64,000 nucleotides of DNA from Pseudogracilibacillus sp037892545. GTDB lineage: Bacteria > Bacillota > Bacilli > Bacillales > Amphibacillaceae. The translations under genes were made by a program, and so were the position numbers. Location: contig NZ_JBBKBG010000005.1 of the NCBI RefSeq assembly GCF_037892545.1, positions 1 through 64,000 on the forward strand, in the 5' to 3' direction. The first letter of the stretch is position 1. Each line of letters opens with the position of its first letter. Positions 1 through 10,900 of the stretch are shown here, in pieces. A model generated the notes under the pieces. That model was not told the origin of the DNA, did no database searches, and worked only from the letters and a program-made list of their open reading frames with translations.

Positions 1-81
1 ACGATGTGTTCCATTTCTCAAGCTTTTTTGTATCGATAATCTAATTCAGCTAGGAATAGAAAATAGACTATACACACCCGG

Positions 82-1797
82 CTATCTTAACTGAATGTCA
101 TGCAAGTGCGCAAACATGCCACCTTGTGCAATTAATTCATCGTGACTCCCTTCCTCTTGGATACCATCTTTTGTGACGACTAATATTCGATCTGCATGTT
201 TAATCGTCGCAAGTCGGTGAGCAATAATTAATGTCGTACGATCTTTTGCTAAATCCATTAAGGCTTGTTGAATAATTGCTTCTGTTTCCGTATCCAGTGC
301 GGATGTCGCCTCATCCAAAATTAAAATCGGAGGATCCTTTAAAAACATTCGTGCAATGGCAATTCGTTGTTTTTGACCCCCTGATAACTTCAATCCGCGT
401 TCTCCCACCTGTGTGTCATATCCATTTGGTAAGTTTGCGATGAACGCTTCCATATGCGCTAATTTTGCCGCATGTTCTATTTCTTCATCTGTTGCATCCA
501 GCTTTCCGTATGCAATATTTTCCTTTAATGTACCAGTAAATAAAAACACATCTTGTTGTACAATCCCGATATGTTTCCGTAAACTGCGCATTGTCATACT
601 TCGAATATCCATCCCATCAATCGTAATCGCACCTTCGTCCACATCATAAAAACGAGGAATAAGGGAACAAATCGTTGTTTTCCCTGCACCAGATGGACCA
701 ACAAATGCAACCGTCTCTCCACTTTTCACCTGAAAACTTAAATCATTCAGTACAGGTGCTTGCGTCTTTTCGTACGTGAAAGTGACATCATGAAAAGCAA
801 TATTTCCTTGTAAATCATGGACGACCTTGGCATCTTTTTCATCTTGGATATCAGGCGCTTCATCTAGTAAATCTGTAAAACGTTTAAACCCAGCCATTCC
901 TTTTGGATATAATTCTAATAAGGCACTAATTTTCTCAATTGGTTTAACTAATACATTGACGTATAAAACGAAAGCAACAAGCTCTCCATATGTAAGCTGT
1001 CCTGTATAACTAAGCCAAGCGCCAAAAACGAGCACGACTAATGTCATAAAACGCATTAATAAGTATATATTCGAGGTCACGATTGCCATTACTTTATAGG
1101 CACCTAATTTGGACTTTCGGAATAACTCGTTATTTTCCTGAAAACGCTCCATTTCATATGGCTCATTTGTAAATGATTGTACGACACGTGAACCTGAAAC
1201 TGCATCATCAATCCGAGCATTTACTCCTGCAATATCTTCATACATATTTCGCCATGCTTTACTCATTTTTATATTGCTATACGTCATAAAGAAAATAAGT
1301 AGAGGAACGATAAATAAAATAACAAGTGCTAACTGCACGTTAATTGTTAACATAATCCAAAATGCACCGATAAACGTCATACATGCGATAAATAAATCCT
1401 CTGGACCGTGGTGCGCAAGCTCGCCGATTTCAAATAAATCATTCGTAATCCGACTCATAATATGTCCGGTTTTCGTATTATCAAAAAAGCGAAAGGATTG
1501 TTTTTGTACATGGTGAAATAAATCTTCTCGCATATCTGTTTCAATATTTAAACCGAGTTTATGTCCCCAATAGGTGACAACATATTGTAAGACAGAACTT
1601 ATACCATAAATAAGGAGTAGGCCAATGCCTACTTTCCAAATAAGATCCCAATCATTTCCTGGTAATAAATCATCGATAAACCATTGTACAGCTACCGGAA
1701 ATGCTAATTCTAAAATAGCAACGAAGACCGCACTTGTAAAATCGATGATAAATAACCGTTTATGTGGCTTATAATAAGCAAAAAATCGACGTAGCAT
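82..1797 (-). CDS. ABC exporter, fused permease and ATPase (YgaD/Sav1866-like)
   Basis: This 571-residue half-transporter exports a hydrophobic compound or lipid as a homodimer in the cytoplasmic membrane. Residues 1 to about 310 hold six membrane helices. The nucleotide-binding domain follows, with Walker A GPSGAGKTT near 368, signature LSGGQKQRIAIAR near 473, Walker B ILILDEATSALD near 494 and the H-loop IIAHRLATI near 527. All ATPase motifs look intact. Length and layout match the Sav1866, BmrA and YgaD family. The start has AAAGGAG 11 bases upstream. No partner half-transporter or regulator adjoins it, so the substrate cannot be inferred from context. Membership of the family is certain and the substrate unknown. 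Confidence 0.93.
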   Translation of the reverse strand: MLRRFFAYYKPHKRLFIIDFTSAVFVAILELAFPVAVQWFIDDLLPGNDWDLIWKVGIGLLLIYGISSVLQYVVTYWGHKLGLNIETDMREDLFHHVQKQSFRFFDNTKTGHIMSRITNDLFEIGELAHHGPEDLFIACMTFIGAFWIMLTINVQLALVILFIVPLLIFFMTYSNIKMSKAWRNMYEDIAGVNARIDDAVSGSRVVQSFTNEPYEMERFQENNELFRKSKLGAYKVMAIVTSNIYLLMRFMTLVVLVFGAWLSYTGQLTYGELVAFVLYVNVLVKPIEKISALLELYPKGMAGFKRFTDLLDEAPDIQDEKDAKVVHDLQGNIAFHDVTFTYEKTQAPVLNDLSFQVKSGETVAFVGPSGAGKTTICSLIPRFYDVDEGAITIDGMDIRSMTMRSLRKHIGIVQQDVFLFTGTLKENIAYGKLDATDEEIEHAAKLAHMEAFIANLPNGYDTQVGERGLKLSGGQKQRIAIARMFLKDPPILILDEATSALDTETEAIIQQALMDLAKDRTTLIIAHRLATIKHADRILVVTKDGIQEEGSHDELIAQGGMFAHLHDIQLR

Positions 1798-1973
1798 CGT
1801 TTTGTATACTCCTTTCCATTCTTACTTGCAATTATAGAGTGTTCTAAATAGAAGTGCAAAAATAGAAGCGACAAGTAATTTGTGACAAATTATTTAAACT
1901 ACGTATGGTTACGTTTATATTTTGTATAATAGGAAATATATACATTGAATAAAAATTGTAGGAGGTAATAGGA

Positions 1974-2447
1974 ATGAACCCGATTAAACGTATTACAGAT
2001 GAACAGCCAATTAAAAAATTGAAAGATGAAGTGGACACAATGTTTCAGCGTTTTTTTGAAGACCCATTTTTCTCTAGTAAGTTGTTAGACCCTAAAGATG
2101 GTTTCATACCAGCTTGCAATATTATTGAGAAAAAAGACCGTTATACAATCGAAGTTGCAATTCCTGGAGTTGACCCTCACCATATTGACATTGAACTGGA
2201 TGGACAAATTTTAAAAATAAAAGGGGAAAAAAGCGAAAAATTTGAAGATACAGATGTGGATGATAATGAAATCACTTTTCATTCAATAGAACATCATTAC
2301 GGCTCTTTTTTCCGTTCTTTTACATTACCTGAAAACGTTGATGTAGAAGCAATACACGCAGATAACAAAGATGGAGTATTATTCATCCATTTACCAAAAA
2401 ACAAAGAGGCAAAAGCACGTCGTATTCAAATTAATACAGAAGAATAA
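1974..2447 (+). CDS. Hsp20/alpha-crystallin small heat-shock protein
   Basis: The 157-residue product is an ATP-independent holdase that binds unfolding proteins in the cytoplasm. The alpha-crystallin domain spans about residues 45 to 145, with typical strands (YTIEVAIPGVDPHHIDIELD, then LKIKGEK) and a late-domain segment GVLFIHLPK. A C-terminal IQI tripeptide matches the IxI motif that drives oligomer assembly. An AGGAGG ribosome site lies just before the ATG, and a TATAAT -10 box is at 1925-1930 without an obvious -35. It is one of the few plus-strand genes and is monocistronic, ending at a terminator shared with the opposing rhodanese gene. I saw no clear CIRCE or CtsR operator. Confidence 0.93.
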   Translation: MNPIKRITDEQPIKKLKDEVDTMFQRFFEDPFFSSKLLDPKDGFIPACNIIEKKDRYTIEVAIPGVDPHHIDIELDGQILKIKGEKSEKFEDTDVDDNEITFHSIEHHYGSFFRSFTLPENVDVEAIHADNKDGVLFIHLPKNKEAKARRIQINTEE

Positions 2448-2466
2448 AACAAGATTAGGATTTAAA

Positions 2467-2511
2467 AAGAAGAAAGCAAAAGGGGATACATCCACCTTTT
2501 GCTTTCTTCTT
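2467..2511. terminator. bidirectional terminator between hsp20 and rhodanese gene
   Basis: A perfect 17-bp inverted repeat (2467-2483 and 2495-2511) with an 11-base loop lies between two convergent genes. A-rich and T-rich flanks on the two sides allow it to work in both directions. It overlaps the stop codon of the rhodanese gene. Confidence 0.85.
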
Positions 2512-2899
2512 ATTTCGTACGATCAACATATTCTGGATCCCACGTACTTAAACCGCCACGAACATTTGCTAAATTTGTAAAACCACGATTTTTTAATCTT
2601 TTAGATGCTTCATTCCCTAAAGCACCTGTTCGGCAAATTAAAACAGTCTTTTTATCTTTATCCAATGTTTTCGCTGCTTTACGAATTTCTTTTAATGGAA
2701 TATTTTTAAACCCGTACACGTGAAACTCCTGATATTTCGCTGCAGGACGTACATCAATCAGTTGAACATTTTCATCTTTTAATAATGGTCGCAACTCATT
2801 TACCGTAATTTGTTCCACCCCACGTGCAGGTAATATTTTCTTAAAAACAAATCCGACAAATAATAATGTAATGACAATCGTTACAACATCAAACCACAT
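2510..2899 (-). CDS. membrane-anchored rhodanese-like protein (YqhL-like)
   Basis: A single rhodanese domain (about residues 30 to 127) follows one N-terminal membrane helix (residues 3-22), 129 residues in all. The active-site cysteine is Cys89 in the loop CRTGALG, where a persulfide would form. The conserved entry segment LIDVRPAAKYQEFHV and the segment GGLSTW near the C-terminus are present. B. subtilis YqhL has the same length and layout. The domain should face the cytoplasm and transfer sulfane sulfur to an unknown acceptor. The gene stands alone, converging on hsp20. The family assignment is firm; the partner is unknown. Confidence 0.9.
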   Translation of the reverse strand: MWFDVVTIVITLLFVGFVFKKILPARGVEQITVNELRPLLKDENVQLIDVRPAAKYQEFHVYGFKNIPLKEIRKAAKTLDKDKKTVLICRTGALGNEASKRLKNRGFTNLANVRGGLSTWDPEYVDRTK

Positions 2900-2928
2900 A
2901 CAGAGTCACTCCTTTATCGTCGTTTTCT

Positions 2929-3498
2929 TTAATCTACACTCATTTCTGTTTCAATGAACAATGTAAGTACTTCTGCCCCTTCATTATCTACAGGAATAAA
3001 TAAATGTGGCTTTGTCCCTGTGAAATAAGCTGTATCTCCTTGTTCCATTATATATTCATCACCATCGTACGCTAGTTTGATCGTTCCTTTTAAAATGTAT
3101 ATAAATTCATCATCCGAATGTGTGTACATTTCTTCCCGTAAATTCGCATCTTTCGGGGTGACATGGACAATGGTCGGTTCTACTCCCGTATACGGCGAAC
3201 GATTGGCTAATAATTCGAATGAATATCCCATATGTTCATCGCCGACCTTTGATTGACGGTCTCCTTTTTTTAATAAAACGAGATTCTTTTCATCATCGTC
3301 TTCTAAAAGCCATGTTAATGGTACATCAAGTACATTAGAAATCTTCGACAATGTCGCTATAGCTGATGATGTTTGTCCATTTTCAATTTTTGATAATAAG
3401 CTTTTGGATATATTGCATTCATCCGCAATTTGTTGTTGCGTTTTTTTCTGTCGCAAACGTAATTGTTTAATTCTTTTACCAATATGATCAATACTTAT
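2929..3498 (-). CDS. XRE-family regulator with C-terminal cupin domain, probable ATA start
   Basis: An N-terminal helix-turn-helix (core QIADECNISKSLLSKIENG) is joined to a cupin domain (about residues 100-185), the layout of regulators that sense small molecules or stress. The first conventional start in frame is TTG at 3456, but this cuts off HTH helix 1. Upstream in the same frame the sequence reads SIDHIGKRIKQLR, the usual opening of the family, before a TGA at 3514-3516. A good AAGGGAG site lies nine bases before an ATA codon at 3496-3498. I therefore take ATA as the probable start (189 residues). The alternative is translation from the TTG to give a regulator lacking helix 1. It is monocistronic, and no operator could be identified. 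Confidence 0.8.
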   Translation of the reverse strand: MSIDHIGKRIKQLRLRQKKTQQQIADECNISKSLLSKIENGQTSSAIATLSKISNVLDVPLTWLLEDDDEKNLVLLKKGDRQSKVGDEHMGYSFELLANRSPYTGVEPTIVHVTPKDANLREEMYTHSDDEFIYILKGTIKLAYDGDEYIMEQGDTAYFTGTKPHLFIPVDNEGAEVLTLFIETEMSVD

Positions 3499-3572
3499 CG
3501 AAGTTCGCTCCCTTCAAAGACCTACCTATTATTTTAACATACATTATATAAAAACTTAAAAAAGAGGGAGGT

Positions 3573-3659
3573 ATGATGGTAGAACTCTGTCATGGAGTTT
3601 ATGCTTACACCGAAAGATTTTTGCCTATTGTAACAATTTGCCCACCACAAAAAAACTAG
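3573..3659 (+). CDS. candidate 28-residue small protein
   Basis: A 28-codon frame starts MMVELCHGVY and ends PPQKN. It has a strong purine-rich ribosome site (GAGGGAGG at 3564-3571) just upstream and AT-rich sequence before that which could hold a promoter. Two cysteines are present, with no membrane helix. It lies divergent from the XRE-cupin gene and runs into a hairpin terminator. I recognise no family. It could equally be a chance frame in the regulator's upstream region. Confidence 0.3.
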   Translation: MMVELCHGVYAYTERFLPIVTICPPQKN

Positions 3660-3679
3660 AGCGATCACTGTCGCTCTAG
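3649..3679 (-). terminator. terminator of HMG-CoA lyase gene
   Basis: A 9-bp perfect stem (3656-3664 with 3671-3679) is followed on the minus strand by a run of seven T. It sits five bases after the lyase stop and may also stop the short plus-strand transcript. Confidence 0.85.
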
Positions 3680-3683
3680 TCTG

Positions 3684-4721
3684 TTATTCCGCCTTACTCC
3701 GAAAACGATCATATTGATTTTTGATGAAGAAATAAATCATTTCACGTTTACGTTGTGGATATGCTTCATTTGGTTCTGGCGCAACATCCTGTTCATATTT
3801 TTCGTAACGTTCTTTTTGTTTTTCTTCACTTAGTTTGGATGTAAATGTTCGGCTTGGTAACTTTTTATTTAAAGTACTTTGGATAAACTTTGTCGCCTCT
3901 TGCAATCGAGCACTATCGATGCCTGTCTGAATGCCTAATCCTTGCAATAGGTAAAGCACATCATTCGTTGCGACATTACCTGTAGCACCTGGTGCATATG
4001 GACAACCACCTAATCCACCTAAAGATGTATCAAACCGAGTAATACCATATTGCATTGCTGTTACGATGTTGGCAATGGCCATCCCATGTGTATCGTGGAA
4101 ATGCATAATAATACTACGATTTGGAAAACGATCAATGACCGCTTCGAGTAAATCTTCCACCTGGGAAGGGACTGCTGTACCAATCGTGTCACCGAGCGAT
4201 AAATCATCGACACCTAATTCAAATAATCGTTCACAAACACGTAATACATCATCGACATTCATTTTTCCTTCAAATGGACAATCAAACACCGTCGATACAT
4301 AACCTGTAACACGTTTTTCTTCTTGTTTGGCACCTTCAATGACATTTTTCAAAATGGGATACGTCTCTTCAATCGACTTATTAATATTCGACTTATTATG
4401 CGATTCACTTGCCGACATGAAAACAGACGCCATATCAATGCCTGCTTCGAGTGCATTTTCTAATCCTTTTTCATTCGGTACAAGTGCAGAGTACGTCACA
4501 TTAGGGTTTCGTTTAATTCCTTTTCCAACTTCCACTGCATCACTTAAAGCCGGAATCCATTTCGGATGAACAAATGAGGAATATTCAATTTCCTTTATAC
4601 CTGATTCAGATAGCATGTTAATCCATGCAATTTTGTCTTCTGTCGGTACCCATATTTTCTCATTTTGCAAACCATCACGAGGTCCTACTTCTTTTATTTG
4701 AACATTTTTTGGCCAACGCAT
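3684..4721 (-). CDS. hydroxymethylglutaryl-CoA lyase (YngG-like)
   Basis: This enzyme cleaves HMG-CoA to acetoacetate and acetyl-CoA, the last step of leucine degradation. It is a TIM-barrel lyase with motifs VGPRDGLQNE near the start, the metal-binding HFHDTHG and the catalytic-cysteine loop GGLGGCPYAPGATGN. The start is the ATG at 4719-4721 behind GAAGGAGGGG; the longer frame from 4739 begins inside that ribosome site. The product is 345 residues, some 45 longer than usual, because of a charged C-terminal tail rich in Lys, Glu and Tyr. Unlike in B. subtilis it is not beside other leucine or isovalerate genes. A strong promoter and two palindromes upstream suggest repression. Confidence 0.92.
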   Translation of the reverse strand: MRWPKNVQIKEVGPRDGLQNEKIWVPTEDKIAWINMLSESGIKEIEYSSFVHPKWIPALSDAVEVGKGIKRNPNVTYSALVPNEKGLENALEAGIDMASVFMSASESHNKSNINKSIEETYPILKNVIEGAKQEEKRVTGYVSTVFDCPFEGKMNVDDVLRVCERLFELGVDDLSLGDTIGTAVPSQVEDLLEAVIDRFPNRSIIMHFHDTHGMAIANIVTAMQYGITRFDTSLGGLGGCPYAPGATGNVATNDVLYLLQGLGIQTGIDSARLQEATKFIQSTLNKKLPSRTFTSKLSEEKQKERYEKYEQDVAPEPNEAYPQRKREMIYFFIKNQYDRFRSKAE

Positions 4722-4750
4722 ACATTTCCCCTCCTTCAAAATAACCGAAA

Positions 4751-4788
4751 ATTAAACCTTCGTTTAATTTCATTCAACTTTGTTGAAT
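4751..4788. promoter_or_regulatory. two palindromes, probable operators of HMG-CoA lyase gene
   Basis: ATTCAAC-ttt-GTTGAAT (4772-4788) covers the predicted transcription start. ATTAAAC-cttc-GTTTAAT (4751-4768) lies just downstream in the leader. Each is a perfect 7-bp inverted repeat. Their position is that of a repressor site; the repressor is not identified. Confidence 0.6.
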
Positions 4789-4790
4789 CT

Positions 4791-4819
4791 ATTATACCGA
4801 TAAATCAAGTAATCGTCAA
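4791..4819 (-). promoter_or_regulatory. sigma-A promoter of HMG-CoA lyase gene
   Basis: On the minus strand TTGACG (4814-4819) and TATAAT (4791-4796) are separated by exactly 17 bases. Transcription should start near 4784. Confidence 0.8.
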
Positions 4820-4942
4820 ATTGTCTGAATTGTTTACCAATACTCTTTTCCTTCCTTATCTGTACCCTAATACTCCTTCTCTTATGCACGAAAAATTGCC
4901 ATGCTTATGATAAGGTATGTAGTGTTAGATTTAGATGTGCAT

Positions 4943-4983
4943 AAAAAAATCTTGCCACGAAATAATTCGTAGCAAGATTTTTT
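4943..4983 (-). terminator. terminator of adhesin 1
   Basis: A 12-bp inverted repeat (4943-4954 with 4972-4983) lies six bases after the adhesin stop, with A/T tracts at both ends. Confidence 0.85.
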
Positions 4984-4988
4984 ACTTT

Positions 4989-7900
4989 TTATGCATTTTT
5001 TCTTTTACGTCCAAGATACATTGCTACACCTGATAACAATAACAATGCACCGATGAATCCGATTGTAAAAATAGTGGACGCTGTGTTTGGCAAATTACCA
5101 CCAAATGCTGGCGAACCTTTTTCATCATCGTCCTCATCCTTGGTCGTTGAATTTAGAGGACCTTCATCTTCATCCTTATCCCCTTCTTCATCTTTAGGCT
5201 TTGTTGGATCTTCTTTATCTTCTTTATCTTCTGGCTTTGTTGGATCTTCTTTATTTTCCTTATCTTCTGGCTTTGTTGGATCTTCTTTATCTGAATCTTC
5301 TGGTGTCTCTTCCGGAATAAATGTATTGGTTATCTCAAATCCATTTTTCGTTTCCGTGATCGATGATTTATATCCTTCTATATCATGCTCTTGAACTGTA
5401 TATTTGTATGCAACACCTTCTGAATCAAATGTATCAAGTTCTGTGAAGTTATATTTCCAATCATCTTTAGCTGTGATGTCAATTGTCTCTATTATTTCAT
5501 CATTTTGAAGTAGGTCCACTGTAATAGTGTCTGGACGAACGGATTCATCATCCTCTTTCCATACTTTGTTTATATCTACAGATGTTTCTGCTGTACGAAC
5601 ATTTGTAATATCGAAACCTTCGATGCTGGCTTCGTATCCTTCAACAGCAACTTCATCAATCGTATATGTGATTTCTTCCCCATTTTCGTCGTATTTGTCC
5701 ACACCTTCAAAACTAAAGTTCCATTTTGGCCCTTTCACTTCTACCGTATCAACCTCTTCATTATTTGCAAAAAGTGTAACGATAATAGAGTTTGGACGAT
5801 CTTCACTATCATTGTCTTTCCACGTTTTCGTACCAACTATGTCTACCAGTTCAATGACCCCTGCATCCCACGTTGGATCGATCCCTTCTGATGCCTTTAC
5901 TGTTTGGTCTTCATACGCTTTCGTTAACTGTTCATTCTTTTCATTTAACGTAATATCCGTCGTCCAACCATTTTCATTTGCATCAGAATCATTGATTGTA
6001 TTGTCACCAGAATTTTGCTTCGTAAACTTGTATTTTTTCGCTTGGTCTTCTGTTAACGTGAATTTCACCTTGTATTTTCCTGCTGGTAATTCATCAAAGA
6101 TATAGCGACCATTTTCATCTGTTTTTGTTTCACCGATTTTTTCGCCATCTTCATCGAACAGCTCAACTGTTACACCTTCTAGTGGCTCTTCATTATCATC
6201 TTGAATGCCATCTTTATTTCGGTCAATCCAAGTATAATCACCGATTGCATATGTTTTTTGTGTATTTGTAATGTTGAAGCCACTTACTTCTGAATGGTAT
6301 TCAGTCACACTGTCTTCTTCGATTTCATATTTGTATGCTTTTCCGTCTGCATCAAATGCTGGTAGTTGATCAATTGTCAGTGACCAATCGTTTTCTGCTG
6401 TTACTTCATATGTGTCAACCGATTCCTTGTCTCCACCTTCAACCGAACGGAATAGCTCTACTTCAATACTTTCTGGACGATACTTATCATTCTTTTCATC
6501 CCATGCTTTATGGATGGTAATGGACTTTTCATCAACACGTGTATTCGTTATGTCGAAGCCATCTACTACAGATTCATAACCGGCTACGTCATGCTCTGTA
6601 ATAGTATAATCAATTTCTTCTCCAACATTATCATACTTCTCTAAGTCTGTAATCGTTAATGACCAGTCATTCTCCGCTGTTACTTCATGTTCACTTACAA
6701 CGACACCATTCGCAAGTAAGTTAACTGTAATCGAATCTGGACGATTAGATTTCTCTTCACCGTCATCTTTCCAAGATTTTGTAACGGTCACTTCCGTTTT
6801 ACCTGTACGTGTATTTGTTACCGTAAATCCTTCTTCTGCATCACCAGTAATGGCAGCGTTATAACCATCCATTGCCACTTCATCCACAGTATAATCGATT
6901 GGTTGACCGTCTTTATCAAATGCTTCTAAATTGGTAAAAGTATGTGCCCAATTATTTTCTGCCGTTAATTCAACCGCATCAACTTCTTTCCCATTAGCTA
7001 GAAGTGTAATCGTTGCACTCTCTTCTTCAGACCCTTGCCACACTTTTTCAACCGATACTTCTGTTTTACCTGTACGTGTGTTCGTAATGGTAAATCCTTT
7101 TTCTGCATCACCAGTAACTTCGGATTGGTAATTTTCCATTGCAACTTCTTCTACTGTGTAATCAATCGCAACGCCTTTGTCATCATACTTCGGTAAATTC
7201 GCAAATACATGTGTCCAATCTTTTGCTGCTGTTAACGTCGCTGTCTCTTCTACCTCGCCATTTGCAAGTAATTGAACGTCTACCCTTTCTGCCGCTTCAC
7301 CTTTCCATGCTTTCGTTACGGCTACTTCTGTTTCACCGACAAGTGTGTTCGTTATGTCGTTGCCATTAGTCGTAGATTCATAGTTATCTACTGGCACTTC
7401 TTGTACGGTGTATTCATAAGCAATACCATTTTCGTCATATGCTGGTAAACGATCAAATACATATGTCCAATCGCTACGCTCAGTTACTTCTTGCTCTGCA
7501 ACGACTTCACCATTTCGCAACAATTCAATTGTTATAGATGCTGGACGGGTTTCTTCCGCATTGTCCCCATCTATCCATGTTTTTGTACCAGACAATTCTG
7601 TACTACCAACACGAATATTATCTATATTGATGATACCTGGTGTTGTCGACCAATACGTTTCTTGATAACCAAATACCGAGTCTTCCACTATCGAATAGTT
7701 ATATTCAACACCTTGTTCATCATACTTCTCTAAGTCTGCAAAGCGATATAACCATTTACCCTCATCATTTGGTGTTACTTCTTGTGAATCAATGCGCTCG
7801 CCATTTTGTACTAAATGTACGGTAATCGACTCTGGACGACGCTCTACATCCTGATCATCTTTCCAGAATTTCTCACCTTGCACTTCTGTTTTTCCTACAC

Positions 7901-10900
7901 GTGTGTTCGTAATATCGAAACCATCTACTTTGGATTCATATCCTTCCACTGGTTGTTCTTTCACGACATAATTGTATGGCTTACCAGCATTATCAAACAT
8001 TGGAAGCGTATCTGTTGTAAGTGTCCAATCATCTGTAGCTGTTAATGTGTACGTATCGACTAATTCTTCGTCGCCACCCTCTACAGATCTGAATAATTCA
8101 ACCGTTACTTCCTCAGGACGATCGCCATCTTTGTTATCATCGTCATACCACGTTTTCGTAATTGTAAAATCACGTTCTTCTGCACGTGTATTCGTTACTT
8201 TTAAGCCTGAATCATCGTATGATGGTGTATACCCTGGAACTTCTTGTTCTGTTATCGTGTATTCATACGGCTCGCCATTATCGTCTTCTGCATGTAAACC
8301 ATCTACCGTTAACGTCCATCCGTCTACTTCTTTTATTGTGTACGTGTCTACATAATCACCATTACGGAATAAGTTGACACTTATTTCATCTGGACGCATT
8401 TCTGTATTTGCTTCATCTTGCCATTCTTTTTCTAATGTTACAGATGTCCATTTACGTTCGTTTTCAATTTCTAATTGAATCGCATCACGTTGTGTATCTG
8501 TTAACTCCACTTCATATTTCGTATCATCTGGCACAAATCCATGTAAAGATTTCGTTTCTTGTACATAATATTGTCCAGGCTCTTGTTCCTCAAAGGAAAT
8601 TTCTCCAGCCTCGTTGGTCGTTTGTGTATCGACCGCTATACCGTCGGCTGTAAATAACGTAAATTCGACACCTTCTAAACGGTTGCCTTCTTCATCACGT
8701 TTAACTATTTCAATACCACCGTTTACTTTGTAGTTTTCAATTTCTAGTTTGTAATCGAGCGGTTCACTTTCACCAACAACAAACTCCTCATCAATGGTAA
8801 TCGTTTGCTCATCAAAACCTACATAACCATCAGGTGTATTCACTTCACGCAGGATATACTCTCCGAATAATAAGCGACCAAAATCTGCATATCCTTCCGC
8901 ATCTGTCGTGACAGTTTTCAAGACGCTATCATTCGATGTATCAATTAATTCAAATTGAATCCCTTCTATTGGCTTCTCCACTTGGCCATATGTTGTATCT
9001 ATTTTATGGACGAGTAGATAACCTGCTGTTCCTTCCGCGCCACCACCTGAAGTTTGTCTAATAGCTAAACTGTATCCGTCTGACGCGTCTTCCTCTTCTT
9101 CAGAAATATTATCCCCTGAAATTTTATAATCGTTGCGTACATTTTCTCCTTCTTTCGCGAAGAATAATGTTGAATATTCAACGATGTATGGACGTTCAAT
9201 CGTTTCATTCCAATCAATCGTAAACTCTGTCTCATCTACGGTTAATTCATACGTTGACGGATCAGCTAATTCCGTTTTAGATACCGTACCATTTGTGTTT
9301 AATTTCGCATGATACACTTTAATCGATTCTTCAATATACGCTTGATTATCAGAAATCGTATCTACTAATTTAAGATTTACTATTTTTTCTTGTGCTAAGT
9401 TTACATCAATCGACCAGTTTACACGACGACCATCTTGACTTCCACGTTTGTTTCCATACTTACGATCTCCGTAAACAGACGCTTTTGCTTCAAGATCAGA
9501 TAGTTCTTCATCGCCATCTTTCACTTGTGCTTTGTTTGTATATTCCTTCGCAAGGTCATCTAAACCAGCAACAGATGTTTTATATGTCACTTTATATGCT
9601 TTATTTGTTTTACCGATTTCGATATGAATCTCATTTCCATCAGTTGTTACGTTTGCATTTGCATCTCCAACAACTTCTGTTGTACCATTTGCATTTACTT
9701 TCAATTCCTGTACTTTAATCGATTCTTCAATTAATTGTTGATTCCCTTGTGGTGTATCTACAATATGAAAATCGTCATACGCATTTTCACGGTAGTTTGC
9801 GATAATTTCCCATGTGATTTCTTTTGTATCTGGGTTATAGTTCGCATTTTTCCATGAACTATCAACTGTTTCTTTGTTTACCGGTTGTTTTGCGTCCACT
9901 TCACGTGATATACGGTCAGATGATCCTTCTGGAATCCAGCTAATATCTGCCGTATTGTTCGCATGATAATCTTCTGGTAACTTATTTGGGTCATACGTCG
10001 TTTTGTATGTCACAATAATTTCTTTATCCGTATCGCCAATATTTGATAGTTTGAATGGATTGCCACTTTCTAATGTGAAATCAGTCATTGGTTCCCCACC
10101 AATTGTGATAGAAATGGAATCCTCTATTAACGTCAATCCGTCACCCAATGTATCCGTAATGATAACATCATTCATTTGACGATGATCCATGTTTACACGA
10201 ATCTTCCACTCCATTTCTTTTTTGGCGTAATCAATATTGACTGCTTCTTTCTTTCCAACATGTTGACCGATATCATAGCCTTTGCCATCTTCATTCCCGT
10301 CAAACGATGCAAGGTTTTCCATACGGAACCCTTCTAATTCTCGGTCTATTACTTTTGTTTGATAGACTACACGATATGGCTTATCTGTTGTAATACCTGA
10401 TACTTCAAACCCATCATCTACTTTCGAAAAGCTTCCAATATCACTTGGATCCATTGGCTCCCCAACTGGTTGTCCATTTCCATTTTCATCAATCTCAACT
10501 TCTTGGAATGTTAGTGATCCGTCGACTAACTCAATTTTTCCTTCCGGTTTCCAATTGTCTGCTAACGTAACACCTTCCAATGATTTTTGGTCATAGTTGA
10601 ACTCTAATTCCCATTCGATAATCCCTGTTTTTGGATCATAATCTTTCAACACACCTTTTTTCAAAGGTTCCCCACGGTTAATCGTTACGGTCGCATTTGC
10701 ACTTGTATCGTCTAAGTCAGCGTCTTTAAACGTAACGTTATTTTGAAAGTTTGTCACTTCCATATCTGTCACTTTCGTTGTATATGTCAGTGTATACACT
10801 TCATCAATATCCCCTAATGGAATGGATAATTTACCATCAGTGACTGAAGGTGTAACAGAAACTTCTGTTTTCTCTCCTACAGGTGTTCCATTTAATGTTG

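Noticed and set aside
2696..2720. CACGTG-containing site resembling parS inside the rhodanese gene
   Set aside because: Four mismatches to the ParB site; the core hexamer alone is too common.
5053..8355. Several plus-strand frames of 60-190 codons opposite adhesin 1
   Set aside because: Antisense shadows of the acidic repeat-rich adhesin; Ser-rich and without start signals.
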